A stretch of 64,000 bases of DNA from DUUI01 sp964345765 (GCA_964345765.1 CAYFSJ010000001.1:1-64000); one strand, 5' to 3'; counted from the stretch's first letter, positions 52,456-62,073 are shown. A program made the numbers and translations. Notes: generated by a model from the sequence alone, not told the origin.

Positions 52456-53697
52456 ATGAATATTCAACGATTTAATAAAACAATTCAAGGGGTTGCCATT
52501 GAGGCATCCTATTACAAGAACTGTGTCATGTCAGTTCGCTTTTTTCAACCTTTTATTGAAATTGAAAATACTAAATTAGCATTACTAGCTCAACTAATAA
52601 GGGATAGAAACAAAAAGTATCCTTCCAAAGCACTGATGCAGGGCTTTAGAGACAATCTTTATGGCGCTAGTATTTCTACTCGAACCTTTGGTTATGGTCC
52701 AACACAGGTCTTAGAAGTTCGTTTAAGCTGTATCTCTGAGCGATTTGTCGATGAACCCCTGCAAGCTAAACAGCTCCAAGGACTCGCCGACTTAATCTAT
52801 CAACCACTGATTAATCAAGAAACCCTAGATGAAGCAAAACGTTCTGTAGCAGATAAAATTAATCGTTCCTTAGAGAACCCAATGAATTTAGCTATCTATA
52901 ATTCGTTATCTATTTTAGGACAGGGATTACCACTGGGACTTAATGCGCAAGGACAAATTGAGGATTTAGAACATATCTCAGTCAAAGACATGATTGAGTT
53001 TCATCAAAAAGTTATCTTGACACTTAAAGCCCAAATGGTTATTGGTGGAAATTTCAGAGAAGGCATCATTAATTCTATTGGAATAGTATTCCAATATCAT
53101 CGACCTCTAGATAAACAAACTGAATTTAGCTTATACAATAGTGATACCTATCGACAACAAATTGATCAATTACCTCTTCAACAAGCAACTTTAATTGAAG
53201 CGTATCAAACCTCAATTTCAATCTTTGACCCACTTTATTATGCTTTACGAATAGGGAATCTGATTTTAGGACAATTACCAACATCTCATCTCTTTCAAGA
53301 ATTAAGAGAAAAACATTCACTCTGTTATTCAGTTGGAAGTCGAATCATTGCTTTTGATGGATTAATGTTATTAACTACTTCATTGGATGAATCAAATATT
53401 GATAAAGCATCCGACTTAATGAGACAACAAGTTAATCGAATGATGATGGGTGATTTCTCACAACAACAAATCGATTCAGCCAAGAAAATGTTAATTTCGA
53501 CCTTTGATTCAATCTTTGATGATGAATATGCCATGATTAACTTCGTCTTTGATAGTGAGTATAGAGGCTTATCATTTGATGTCGATAAACATAAACAAGC
53601 TTACCAAGAAGTTACTAAAGAAATGATTCAACAATCCTTTAGTCAATTGTTCTTAGTTCTACAATATCAGTTAAAAGGAATAGAATATGGAAAGTAA
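52456..53697 (+). CDS. yfmF: M16-family noncatalytic subunit (YfmF-like)
   Basis: 413 residues of the insulinase-like peptidase fold without the zinc motif HxxEH (the corresponding region reads RDNLYGASISTRTFG near 64-78). This absence is normal for YfmF/AlbE-type subunits, which pair with a catalytic M16 partner. The partner gene follows with an 11-nt overlap. Substrate unknown. Confidence 0.88.
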   Translation: MNIQRFNKTIQGVAIEASYYKNCVMSVRFFQPFIEIENTKLALLAQLIRDRNKKYPSKALMQGFRDNLYGASISTRTFGYGPTQVLEVRLSCISERFVDEPLQAKQLQGLADLIYQPLINQETLDEAKRSVADKINRSLENPMNLAIYNSLSILGQGLPLGLNAQGQIEDLEHISVKDMIEFHQKVILTLKAQMVIGGNFREGIINSIGIVFQYHRPLDKQTEFSLYNSDTYRQQIDQLPLQQATLIEAYQTSISIFDPLYYALRIGNLILGQLPTSHLFQELREKHSLCYSVGSRIIAFDGLMLLTTSLDESNIDKASDLMRQQVNRMMMGDFSQQQIDSAKKMLISTFDSIFDDEYAMINFVFDSEYRGLSFDVDKHKQAYQEVTKEMIQQSFSQLFLVLQYQLKGIEYGK

Positions 53698-54949
53698 TTA
53701 CAGTAAACGATTTGATGAAATGATCAACAAAGTAACCTTAGAAAACGGATTAACACTTATCATGGTTCATAAACCTCATTTTAGAAATCATGTCGCGTTA
53801 TTAGGGACTAATTTTGGAGCGAAACATCTTCGACAAATAGTGGATAAAAAAGAAGTAACCTACCATAGTGGTGTAGCACATTTTTTAGAACACAAACTCT
53901 TTGAAAAACCAGAAGAAGATATCTTATCAACCTTTACCAATATGGGTGCTAGTGCTAACGCATTTACCTCTTATAATGAGACTGTCTACTTTTTCTCTAC
54001 TACCCAAGAGCTTGAAAAACCTCTACATACATTAATTAATTTTGTTTTAGATTTAGATATTAGTGAAAGTGGCGTTGAAAAAGAGAAGGGGATTATAATT
54101 GAAGAACTAAAAATGTATCAAGAGATGCCATTTTTTAGACTTTCAATGGAAGCGTATCAATCCATGTTTCATCATCATCCACTAAAATATGATATTGCTG
54201 GGACAAAAGAGGATGTACTAGCGATTACTAAAGAAGAATTAGAATTGGCTTATAATACCAATTATCATCCTTCTCAACTTGTCTTATCAATTGTTTCTCC
54301 AATGGAACCTTCCAAAATACTTGAAATCATCAATCAAAATGAACGTTTAAAACAAGTTAGTACACCAGTTGTGGTTGAGAACCCTTTAATTAATGAACCA
54401 AAGGAAGTTGCTAGAGACTACTTTGAAATTGATATGAAAGTTAATGCCTCTAAGCATGTTTTTGCCTATAAACAAAACTTAAACTTTGAATCGAATTTGG
54501 ATATGCTTAAATCGAATATTATGGCACAAATTATCTTGGATTTAAACTTCTCTAAGCTCAATCCTGATTATCAAGAGTGGCTCAACCAAGGTTTAATTAA
54601 CGATCTATTTGTGTACCAAAGTGATTTTGGATTGGATTATGGTTATATTGAATTCATCGCAGAAACAAATAAAGAAGAAATGCTTAATCAATTAATTCTA
54701 GATAAAATGAATCATTTAGAAATAAGAGAAGATAGATTGATTCAATTAAAGAAGCGATACCTTGGTGAGGCGATTGCTGACTTTTCAGATTTTGAAAGTT
54801 TTGCCATCAATAACTTTAGAGCTCATTGGTTAGAAACTGATCCATTTGAAATGATTGACCTTTTAGAATCAATCACTATTGATGAATTAAATGAGTTTAT
54901 ATCACGCTTAACTACCAATTACTCCACTTCAGTGACAATTTTAACCTAA
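53687..54949 (+). CDS. yfmH: M16-family zinc peptidase (YfmH-like)
   Basis: Catalytic insulinase-type peptidase, 420 residues. The inverted zinc motif HFLEH with downstream Glu (EEL) is present (HSGVAHFLEHKLFEKPEE, about 61-78). Together with YfmF it likely forms a peptide-degrading chamber. Followed by a weak terminator and ssb. Confidence 0.93.
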   Translation: MESNYSKRFDEMINKVTLENGLTLIMVHKPHFRNHVALLGTNFGAKHLRQIVDKKEVTYHSGVAHFLEHKLFEKPEEDILSTFTNMGASANAFTSYNETVYFFSTTQELEKPLHTLINFVLDLDISESGVEKEKGIIIEELKMYQEMPFFRLSMEAYQSMFHHHPLKYDIAGTKEDVLAITKEELELAYNTNYHPSQLVLSIVSPMEPSKILEIINQNERLKQVSTPVVVENPLINEPKEVARDYFEIDMKVNASKHVFAYKQNLNFESNLDMLKSNIMAQIILDLNFSKLNPDYQEWLNQGLINDLFVYQSDFGLDYGYIEFIAETNKEEMLNQLILDKMNHLEIREDRLIQLKKRYLGEAIADFSDFESFAINNFRAHWLETDPFEMIDLLESITIDELNEFISRLTTNYSTSVTILT

Positions 54950-55013
54950 AATATTAGGAAAGCGTTTTTTTCCTGTATAACATACTTAGCAGCTATGCAG
55001 GAAAGGGGAAAGA

Positions 55014-55325
55014 ATGAACGCTTGTTTCTTAATTGGTAAGCTTGTGGAAAAGCCTGAAATCAAAACAACAGCCTCTGGTTTAAAGATGGCTCAACTTCTT
55101 GTCGATGTTGAGAAGAACTTCAGAAACCAAAATGGTGAGTTAGAGATTGAACGCTATGCCTGTACAATCTGGAGAGCGGTGGCCGAAACAGTCATTGATA
55201 CCTGTCAAGAAGGTGACATTATTGCGGTTCGTGGACGACTACAAGCCAACAATTACACTACAAAAGATCAAATTGAACGTTACAACTGTGAGATCATTGC
55301 AGAGAATGTATCAATTGTTCGCTAA
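55014..55325 (+). CDS. ssb: Short single-stranded DNA-binding protein
   Basis: 103 residues: a single OB fold (MNACFLIGKLVEKPEI, IERYACTIWRAVAETV, EGDIIAVRGRLQANNY) with no Gly/Gln-rich linker and no acidic DDIPF-type tip that recruits partners in standard SSB. It therefore looks like an accessory SSB (SsbB/YwpH-like) or PriB-type protein rather than the main one. The stem CAGGAAA upstream of its start (54998-55004) can pair with TTTCCTG at 54970-54976. Confidence 0.85.
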   Translation: MNACFLIGKLVEKPEIKTTASGLKMAQLLVDVEKNFRNQNGELEIERYACTIWRAVAETVIDTCQEGDIIAVRGRLQANNYTTKDQIERYNCEIIAENVSIVR

Positions 55326-55357
55326 ATGAAGGGATGCTCTCCCTTCATTTTGTTGTT
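55324..55357 (+). terminator. Terminator after ssb
   Basis: Ten-base stem AAATGAAGGG/CCCTTCATTT (55324-55333, 55341-55350) followed by TTGTT. Confidence 0.78.
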
Positions 55358-55359
55358 TA

Positions 55360-55368
55360 TGCTATAAT
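55360..55368 (+). promoter_or_regulatory. Extended -10 promoter of the thyA operon
   Basis: TGCTATAAT (55360-55368) is an extended -10 (TGn plus TATAAT), followed 15 nt later by thyA. Confidence 0.6.
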
Positions 55369-55383
55369 TTTGATGGTGATAAT

Positions 55384-56253
55384 ATGAAAGAATATCTAGA
55401 TTTATGTCAAAAAGTTTTAGATTTTGGTGAACAAAAATCCGATCGAACCGGAACTGGAACAATCTCTTATTTTGGCCATCAAATGCGTTTTAATCTACAA
55501 GAAGGTTTCCCAATGATGACTACTAAAAGACTCTATTACAGAGCGGTCTTCCATGAGTTGCTTTGGTTTATTTCTGGCTCCACTAATATTACATATTTAG
55601 TAAGAAATAATGTCAGAATATGGAATGAATGGGCTTATGAACGTTTTGTTAAGAGTGATGATTATCAAAATGAAACAATCGAAGAATACATCGAAAAAAT
55701 TAAAGTCGATGATGAATTTGCTAGAAAGCACGGGGAACTTGGTCCTGTTTATGGTAAACAGTGGCGTGATTTTAATGGTGTTGATCAGCTTCAAAATGTG
55801 ATTGACCTAATTAAACACAATCCAGATTCTAGACGCATTATATTAAGCGCTTGGAATCCTGGTGAAATTGATCAGATGGCACTTCCACCTTGTCATTTAT
55901 TGATGCAGTTTTATGTCTCAAAAGATAAGAAGCTAAGTTGTCAATTATATCAACGCTCTGGTGATATCTTTTTAGGTGTTCCGTTTAATATCGCAAGTTA
56001 TTCATTACTAGTTCATTTAATTGCGGATATCTGTGAATTAGAAGTAGGGGACTTTGTCCATACAATTGGCGATGCTCATATTTATAATAATCATATAGAA
56101 CAAGTTAAGACACAATTAACTAGAGAACCGTATCCATTATGTAAGATTAAAATATTAAATCACCATGATTCAATCGATGACTATCAATTTGAAGATATTC
56201 AAATAGAAGATTATCAATATCATCCAACAATTAAAGCGGAGATTTCTGTCTAA
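55384..56253 (+). CDS. thyA: Thymidylate synthase
   Basis: Methylates dUMP to dTMP with methylene-tetrahydrofolate. 289 residues with the nucleophile Cys170 in LPPCHLLMQFYV, the folate/dUMP segments RSGDIFLGVPFNIASY and GDAHIYNNH. Paired with folA (TAATG overlap), which regenerates tetrahydrofolate. First gene of a long operon running through deoC. Confidence 0.97.
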   Translation: MKEYLDLCQKVLDFGEQKSDRTGTGTISYFGHQMRFNLQEGFPMMTTKRLYYRAVFHELLWFISGSTNITYLVRNNVRIWNEWAYERFVKSDDYQNETIEEYIEKIKVDDEFARKHGELGPVYGKQWRDFNGVDQLQNVIDLIKHNPDSRRIILSAWNPGEIDQMALPPCHLLMQFYVSKDKKLSCQLYQRSGDIFLGVPFNIASYSLLVHLIADICELEVGDFVHTIGDAHIYNNHIEQVKTQLTREPYPLCKIKILNHHDSIDDYQFEDIQIEDYQYHPTIKAEISV

Positions 56254-56723
56254 TGTTAATTATTGTAGCTGCCATTGGAAAACAAGGACAATTAGGACTT
56301 AATAAAGTCATGGCATGGCATAATCCTGAAGATCTTCATTTCTATAAAAACTTAACGATGCACCAAAAAGTTGTTTTTGGTCGTGTGACCTATGAGAATT
56401 TACCAACCACACTCCCAAATCGAGAAGTTTATTTAGTTTCTAGAAACCCAATTGAAAATCACAAGGTACATCATATTTCTGACTTTAAAGCTTTTTGTCA
56501 AAAGCATCAAGAAAGTGATGAAGTATACTATATTTGTGGAGGCGAAACGATTTATCAGCAGGCACTCCCTTATGCCAATGAATTTTTTCTTTCAATGATT
56601 GATTATAATGGTCCAGCCGATACTTATTTTCCTGAATTCACCCTTCATGAATTTGATGTTGAAATTATAAATTTTGAGACTTTTGATTTATATCACTGTA
56701 AGCGAAAGGCTAACCATCGCTAA
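56253..56723 (+). CDS. folA: Dihydrofolate reductase
   Basis: Reduces dihydrofolate to tetrahydrofolate. 156 residues, with IIVAAIGKQGQLGLNKVMAWHNPEDLHFY (start to about 33; the NP-E pair includes the substrate-binding acid position), VVFGRVTYENLP and the GGETIYQQALP nucleotide loop. Overlaps thyA and scpA by one base each. Confidence 0.93.
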   Translation: MLIIVAAIGKQGQLGLNKVMAWHNPEDLHFYKNLTMHQKVVFGRVTYENLPTTLPNREVYLVSRNPIENHKVHHISDFKAFCQKHQESDEVYYICGGETIYQQALPYANEFFLSMIDYNGPADTYFPEFTLHEFDVEIINFETFDLYHCKRKANHR

Positions 56724-57445
56724 TGTCATTTGTAGTTAATATAGAAGAGTTTGAAGGTCCATTAGATCTAATGTTATATCTTATACGAGAGAATAAATTA
56801 GATCTTTTCGATTTGGATCTTGTGACTTTAACAAACCAGTACATTTCCTTTATTCACCAAGCACAGGATCAACAATTAATAGTAGCCAGTGAGTATCTAA
56901 GTGAAATGGCCTCATTGATTGAACTAAAATCTAGACGCTTATTACCAAGACCTACAACAATGAATGAAGACCAAGAAGAATTAAATGATCCAAGATCACT
57001 AGTCTCAAGACTCTTAGAATATCAGCGTTTTAAAGATGCATCCTTAGATTTATCAAAACGATTTATTGAGCGTCAACAACAAGTCAATCTGTTTAATACC
57101 TCTTCAGTCTTCCTACAAGAAAATCAACAAGAAGTAGTTTATCAACATGATATCTATGATTTGATTAAAGCTATGAACCGAGTCATCGCCAGACAACAAG
57201 CAACTCAAATGGCACAAGTTACTTATACCAAAACAGAGTATTCAATTGATGATCGAATTGAGGCAATCCGTTATCAATTAAGAACTAAGAAAGATAAATT
57301 CAATTTATCAGACTTGTTTGACCAAGAAGATGATTTAGAATTTAAGATAGTGACCTTTCTTGCTGTCTTAGATATGATTTTAATGAAAGAACTAATTTAC
57401 AGTATAAACAAAAGCACAGATGAGATTGCTTTAAAAGGAGTTTAG
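56723..57445 (+). CDS. scpA: Segregation and condensation protein A
   Basis: Kleisin that bridges SMC heads in the bacterial condensin. 240 residues with the N-terminal EFEGPLDLMLYLIRENKLDLFDL, ASLIELKSRRLLPR, and C-terminal winged-helix segment. Followed directly by scpB. Confidence 0.95.
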   Translation: MSFVVNIEEFEGPLDLMLYLIRENKLDLFDLDLVTLTNQYISFIHQAQDQQLIVASEYLSEMASLIELKSRRLLPRPTTMNEDQEELNDPRSLVSRLLEYQRFKDASLDLSKRFIERQQQVNLFNTSSVFLQENQQEVVYQHDIYDLIKAMNRVIARQQATQMAQVTYTKTEYSIDDRIEAIRYQLRTKKDKFNLSDLFDQEDDLEFKIVTFLAVLDMILMKELIYSINKSTDEIALKGV

Positions 57446-57979
57446 ATGCAAAATTTACAACAACAGGTCGAAGGGTTAATTTATATTTCAGCAGACGATG
57501 GAATTACTTTTGAACAGCTCCTTTCAATTACTCAAGCCAATGAAGAAGATTTACAAAATGCATTAAATAAGTTAATGAGTAAACATAATGATTCTGATTC
57601 TGCCTTAGAATTAGTTGATTATGGTCAGAAATATCATTTTATTACCAAACCTGAATTATTCGAGTTAATTGCCAAGTACTTAAACCTTAGCAAAATGAAA
57701 CAATTGTCTCAATCTGCTTTAGAAACTCTTGCTATTATTGCCTATAAACAACCAATTACTCGAATTGAAATAGAAGAAATTCGTGGTATTGGAAGTGAGA
57801 TTACACTAAGAAAGCTAATGGCTGCCGATTTAATTAAAGAGATGGGTCGATTAGAAAGTCCTGGGCGACCTATTTTATATGGTGTTTCAGAATCCTTCTT
57901 AGATACTTTCCAAATGGTTTCTTTAGAAGAATTACCTGAAATAAAAGTTGAAGAAGAAAATCAACAGGAGTTATTTTAA
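57446..57979 (+). CDS. scpB: Segregation and condensation protein B
   Basis: Winged-helix partner of ScpA, 177 residues, with QQVEGLIYISADDGITFEQL and LSQSALETLAIIAYKQPITR plus EIEEIRGIGSE. Stops where rluB starts (TAATG). Confidence 0.95.
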   Translation: MQNLQQQVEGLIYISADDGITFEQLLSITQANEEDLQNALNKLMSKHNDSDSALELVDYGQKYHFITKPELFELIAKYLNLSKMKQLSQSALETLAIIAYKQPITRIEIEEIRGIGSEITLRKLMAADLIKEMGRLESPGRPILYGVSESFLDTFQMVSLEELPEIKVEEENQQELF

Positions 57980-58707
57980 TGAAACAACGTTTACAAAAAG
58001 TAATTGCTCAAGCAGGGATTGCATCTCGAAGAAAAGCAGAAGACATGATTTTAAATAATCAAGTTAAAGTCAATGGAAAAATCGTGAATCAACTAGGAAC
58101 ACAAGTGGATGAAAACGACACGATACTGGTTAATAACAAACCCATCAAATTTGAAACAAAAGTAGTTTATATGATCAATAAACCAACAGGAATCTTAAGC
58201 TCAAGCAGTGATGATCGTGAGCGTAAAGTTGTCGTAGATCTTATCAAAGACCAAAGAAGACTCTATCCTGTTGGTCGATTAGACTATAACTCTACGGGTC
58301 TTTTATTAGTGACCAATGATGGTTCATTTTCTCAACAAATTATTCATCCATCATCAGAAGTTTCAAAAGAGTATCATGTTAAGATCCGTGGGACTTTGAC
58401 CAAACGTGATATTGAGCTATGTGAAAAAGGACTTAAAACTAAAGAAGAACAGTATCAACCTGTTAGGATTAATAATGTCAGAATTGATTCGGATAAGAAA
58501 ATTACTCATTTTGATATAACCTTATATGAAGGTAAAAACAGACAAATCCGTAAGATGATGGAATACTTGCATCATGATGTTTTAAAACTACACCGTTTTA
58601 GATTAGGGCCCCTGCAACTGGGTAATTTAGCCTCAGGGTCTTATCGACTACTAAATGAAGAAGAAATACAGCGATTACTCGCTTCAGCAAACAGAAAGAG
58701 AAAGTAA
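57979..58707 (+). CDS. rluB: 23S rRNA pseudouridine synthase RluB
   Basis: Modifies U2605-type uridine in 23S rRNA. 242 residues: S4 domain (RLQKVIAQAGIASRRKAEDM, 3-22), synthase domain with GRLDYNSTGLLLVTND (catalytic Asp near 97), KNRQIRKM. scpA-scpB-rluB is the standard Firmicutes order. Confidence 0.93.
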   Translation: MKQRLQKVIAQAGIASRRKAEDMILNNQVKVNGKIVNQLGTQVDENDTILVNNKPIKFETKVVYMINKPTGILSSSSDDRERKVVVDLIKDQRRLYPVGRLDYNSTGLLLVTNDGSFSQQIIHPSSEVSKEYHVKIRGTLTKRDIELCEKGLKTKEEQYQPVRINNVRIDSDKKITHFDITLYEGKNRQIRKMMEYLHHDVLKLHRFRLGPLQLGNLASGSYRLLNEEEIQRLLASANRKRK

Positions 58708-60188
58708 TGATTAGTGTTAATGACTTATTTCAAACAGATATTTATCCAGAGATTATCTTAGAAGATGTAATGGATGATTCACGCCATCACGTCAAAAATA
58801 GTATCTTCTTTTCTTTGCAAGGCTTAACCCATGATGGGCACTCCTTTATTAATCAAGCTATTTCAAATGGTGCGATTGTCATCGTTCATACCCGTGAACT
58901 CAAAAATAAGAAAGAGGGAATTCTTTATATCCACGATCCTAAATTAAATGATAACTATGCTGGATTAGTTAATCGTTTCTATGATGATCCTAGTTCAAAA
59001 TTAAAACTTATTGGGGTTACTGGAACCAATGGAAAAACGACTACCGCAATCTTAGTCAATCATATTTTGGAACCAGAAATTAAAGCAGGTTATATGGGTA
59101 CATTAGGTGTCTTCTATGATGATTTAGTCTCAGATTCTGCTTTAACAACCAATACCTTAGTGGGTAACTTAAAACATCTCAATGATATGGTGGAAGCGGG
59201 TGTTAAAATCTGTGCCATGGAAACCTCTTCACAAGGCATCGATATGGGGAGGATAGAAGGACTACAGTTTGAAAGTAGTATCTTTACAAATCTGACCCAA
59301 GATCATCTTGATTATCATTTAAACATGGAATCTTATTATCAGGCTAAGAAAAAACTATTTAAACAAATTGATTATACAAAAAAAGTCGTTATAAACATTG
59401 ATGATCTATATGGAGCGCGATTGGCCAAGGAAATAGTGAACCCGGTAGTATCGATTTCAAGTCAAGATCCATCGGCAGATGTCTTTATTTCTGATATTGA
59501 AGTAGATATGGATCATAGTCGCTTTAGCTTAACTATTGACGATAATGTTTATAACTATGAGACAAATTTATTAGGGCGTTACAACATCTTTAACTTAGTT
59601 CAAGCCATGGTAGTCTGTCATATTCATGGCATCGACTACATCGATATGATTGAAAAAGTGAAGAATATACCTGATATTGGTGGACGCATGCAAGTGGTTA
59701 ATTCAGAATTTGGTTTCAAAGTCATTATTGACTTTGCTCATTCACCTGATTCGATGGAGAAAATACTTGAATTCACTAAATCAACCTTGGATATTAAAGG
59801 ACGAATTATTTCTATTTTTGGATCAGCAGGAAAGCGTGATAAATCAAAACGAAAAATAATGGGAGAAGTGGCAGACAAATACAGTGACTTAATCTATTTA
59901 ACAGAAGATGATCCACGTGATGAAAAGGTGTCAGATATTTGTATGGAGATTGCTTCGGGAATCTTTAGTAACCCATATATCATTGTTGAATCACGGATTA
60001 TGGCTATCCATTTAGCCATTCAATCGGCAACCAAAGATGACATAATTGTGATAATGGGTAAAGGGAATGAGAACACGATGGCCATAGGTTATCAAGTAAT
60101 TGCTCATCCTACCGATTATGAAATAGTTAATGAAGCTTTAGAAGAGCTAAGAAAGGATACATATGAACAAAACGAATCAATACATTGA
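58707..60188 (+). CDS. murE: UDP-N-acetylmuramyl-tripeptide synthetase
   Basis: Adds the third amino acid (diaminopimelate or lysine) to UDP-MurNAc dipeptide. 493 residues with Mur P-loop GVTGTNGKTTT (about 106-116), TNLTQDHLDYH, FGSAGKRDKSKR and the specificity loop EDDPRDE (401-404 D-D-P-R). The Arg retained in DDPR leans toward diaminopimelate, but the usual DNPR Asn is Asp, so the substrate is uncertain. Overlaps deoC by 26 nt. Confidence 0.92.
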   Translation: MISVNDLFQTDIYPEIILEDVMDDSRHHVKNSIFFSLQGLTHDGHSFINQAISNGAIVIVHTRELKNKKEGILYIHDPKLNDNYAGLVNRFYDDPSSKLKLIGVTGTNGKTTTAILVNHILEPEIKAGYMGTLGVFYDDLVSDSALTTNTLVGNLKHLNDMVEAGVKICAMETSSQGIDMGRIEGLQFESSIFTNLTQDHLDYHLNMESYYQAKKKLFKQIDYTKKVVINIDDLYGARLAKEIVNPVVSISSQDPSADVFISDIEVDMDHSRFSLTIDDNVYNYETNLLGRYNIFNLVQAMVVCHIHGIDYIDMIEKVKNIPDIGGRMQVVNSEFGFKVIIDFAHSPDSMEKILEFTKSTLDIKGRIISIFGSAGKRDKSKRKIMGEVADKYSDLIYLTEDDPRDEKVSDICMEIASGIFSNPYIIVESRIMAIHLAIQSATKDDIIVIMGKGNENTMAIGYQVIAHPTDYEIVNEALEELRKDTYEQNESIH

Positions 60189-60810
60189 CCACACATTATT
60201 AAAACCAGAGGCGACAAGCGACCAAATTAGAAAACTTTGTTTAGAGGCAAAAGAACATGAATTCGCTTCAGTAATGGTAAATTCAAGCTTTGTTGGAGTC
60301 TGTGTTGAAGAACTAAAGGATACAGATGTTAAAATCGCAACTGTTATTGGATTTCCTTTAGGAGCATGTAATACTCATGCTAAAGTTGAAGAAGTTAAAC
60401 AAGCTTTAAAAGATGGCGCTAACGAATTCGATATGGTTATTAATATTGGCAAACTTAAAGAAGGTAAACTTGATGAAGTAACTCAAGAAATCAAAGACAT
60501 TAAAGCAGCAATTCCTAAAGGGATGCTATTAAAAGTCATTATTGAGACCTCATTATTGTCTAAACAAGATAAAATAAATGCTTGTCAATGCGTGAGTGAT
60601 GCTCAAGCGGATTACATTAAAACCTCAACTGGATTTTCTACTGGTGGAGCAACGGTTGAAGATGTTGCTTTATTAAGAGAATATGTTTCAAAAGAGGTTA
60701 AAGTGAAAGCATCTGGTGGTGTTAAAACTTATGAAGATCTTGTCAAAATGATTGAAGCAGGCGCAGAAAGAATCGGCACAAGTAGTGGCGTTGAACTAAT
60801 GCAGGGCTAA
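60163..60810 (+). CDS. deoC: Deoxyribose-phosphate aldolase
   Basis: Cleaves 2-deoxyribose-5-phosphate to acetaldehyde and glyceraldehyde-3-phosphate, letting the cell use nucleosides, which fits the BMP importer at 45.5 kb. 215 residues, start IDHTLLKPEAT; catalytic Asp in FDMVINIGKL, Schiff-base Lys in YIKTSTGFS (near 153), second Lys in VKASGGV. Its start lies inside the end of murE, an unusual partner. Confidence 0.96.
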   Translation: MNKTNQYIDHTLLKPEATSDQIRKLCLEAKEHEFASVMVNSSFVGVCVEELKDTDVKIATVIGFPLGACNTHAKVEEVKQALKDGANEFDMVINIGKLKEGKLDEVTQEIKDIKAAIPKGMLLKVIIETSLLSKQDKINACQCVSDAQADYIKTSTGFSTGGATVEDVALLREYVSKEVKVKASGGVKTYEDLVKMIEAGAERIGTSSGVELMQG

Positions 60811-60822
60811 AAGAAAATATTT

Positions 60823-60851
60823 TTGACAGAGGTCAATGAAAGTTGTATAAT
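60823..60851 (+). promoter_or_regulatory. Promoter of rpsU
   Basis: Perfect TTGACA (60823-60828), 17-nt spacer and perfect TATAAT (60846-60851). Confidence 0.9.
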
Positions 60852-60880
60852 TGGAATGCTTGTGTGAAGGGAGGGTTGAG

Positions 60881-61072
60881 ATGCCTAGAGTAGTTGTAAA
60901 AGAAAATGAAGCTTTAGATGACGCGCTAAGACGTTTTAAGCGCCAAGTTTCAAGAAATGGTACCCTTGCTGAAGCACGAAAAAGAGAGTATTATGTGAAG
61001 CCTGGTGTTAAGCGTAAGTTAAAATCTGAAGCGGCACGTAAAGCAGCACGCAAAAATAAACGTAAACGTTAA
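60881..61072 (+). CDS. rpsU: 30S ribosomal protein S21
   Basis: Small basic ribosomal protein near the mRNA exit platform, 63 residues, MPRVVVKENEALDDALRRFK with a basic tail. ATG 60881 follows GAAGGGAGGG; an upstream in-frame ATG overlapping the promoter is discarded. Has its own consensus promoter and terminator. Confidence 0.96.
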   Translation: MPRVVVKENEALDDALRRFKRQVSRNGTLAEARKREYYVKPGVKRKLKSEAARKAARKNKRKR

Positions 61073-61077
61073 ATTTG

Positions 61078-61104
61078 AAGATCACTTGAATGTGGTCTTT
61101 TTTT
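61078..61104 (+). terminator. Terminator after rpsU
   Basis: Stem AAGATCAC/GTGGTCTT (61078-61085, 61092-61099, one G-U pair) plus T-run to 61104. Confidence 0.8.
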
Positions 61105-61139
61105 GTATTTCGTGATAATCTTTAAAAGAGGTGAAAAAT

Positions 61140-62072
61140 TTGGCAAAAACAAAACAGATTGATTTAAACTTAAACAATACTCAATTAGCCCAACTACATG
61201 GTCCTAATGATGAGTACTTACAATATTTAGAAACTTACTTTGATATTGAATTATTCTCTAGAGGAAATCAACTAGTCATCAGTGGTGAAGAAGAAACACT
61301 CAGTCAAGTTCAACTTGTCATAGAGAAGATGCTTGATGCACTAAATAAAAATGATGAGTTATCTTTAGGGAAAATTAAACAATTTAGTATGAATAATAAC
61401 TCTGTACAATTAAGCACCAAACCAATCACTTATACTGTGAGTGGAAAGCATATTTATCCTAAAACTAAAGGACAACAAAATTTAATCAAGGCGATGCAAG
61501 ATCATGATATGGTCTTTAGTTTAGGTCCAGCAGGAACAGGGAAAACATTCTTAGCCGTAGCCTATGGGGTTAAATTACTTAGAGAGAATAAGATAAAACG
61601 AATTATCTTAGTAAGACCAGCTGTCGAAGCAGGAGAGTCTTTAGGATTTTTACCAGGAGATTTAAAAGAAAAGGTAGATCCATATTTACAACCACTTTAT
61701 GATGCACTCAATCTGTTATTAGGACCTGAATCTGTCTTAAAGTATATGGAGAAGGGTATTATTGAAATTGCGCCATTAGCCTATATGCGAGGACGTACTC
61801 TCGATGACGCAATGGTAATCTTAGATGAAGCACAAAATACGACTAAAGCTCAAATGAAGATGTTTTTAACTCGGATGGGTTTCAATTCAAAAATGATTAT
61901 CAATGGCGATATTACTCAAATTGATCTAAAATACCCAAGTGATTCAGGTTTACTAGAAGCCATCTCAATATTAAAAAATATAAAAGAAATTAGTATATTT
62001 GAACTAGGATTAGAAGATATTGTACGCCATGCATTAGTCTCAAAGATTTTAAAACGATATCAAGGAGAATAG
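61140..62072 (+). CDS. phoH: PhoH-family ATPase
   Basis: Cytoplasmic P-loop protein of uncertain role in RNA metabolism/stress, 310 residues. Walker A GPAGTGKT (129-136), Walker B VILDEAQNTTKAQ, and GDITQIDL. An N-terminal R3H/KH-like part precedes the ATPase. I choose TTG 61140, 6 nt after AGAGGTG, rather than GTG 61131 that lies inside the binding site. phoH followed by a pho regulator remnant may be coincidence. Confidence 0.9.
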   Translation: MAKTKQIDLNLNNTQLAQLHGPNDEYLQYLETYFDIELFSRGNQLVISGEEETLSQVQLVIEKMLDALNKNDELSLGKIKQFSMNNNSVQLSTKPITYTVSGKHIYPKTKGQQNLIKAMQDHDMVFSLGPAGTGKTFLAVAYGVKLLRENKIKRIILVRPAVEAGESLGFLPGDLKEKVDPYLQPLYDALNLLLGPESVLKYMEKGIIEIAPLAYMRGRTLDDAMVILDEAQNTTKAQMKMFLTRMGFNSKMIINGDITQIDLKYPSDSGLLEAISILKNIKEISIFELGLEDIVRHALVSKILKRYQGE

Positions 62073-62073
62073 A

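Noticed and set aside
52456..53697. Missing HxxEH as evidence of a decayed peptidase
   Set aside because: YfmF-type subunits of this family normally lack the zinc motif and work with the catalytic partner encoded next.
58707..60188. Firm call of lysine versus diaminopimelate for murE
   Set aside because: The loop DDPR mixes features of both specificities, so I left the substrate open.
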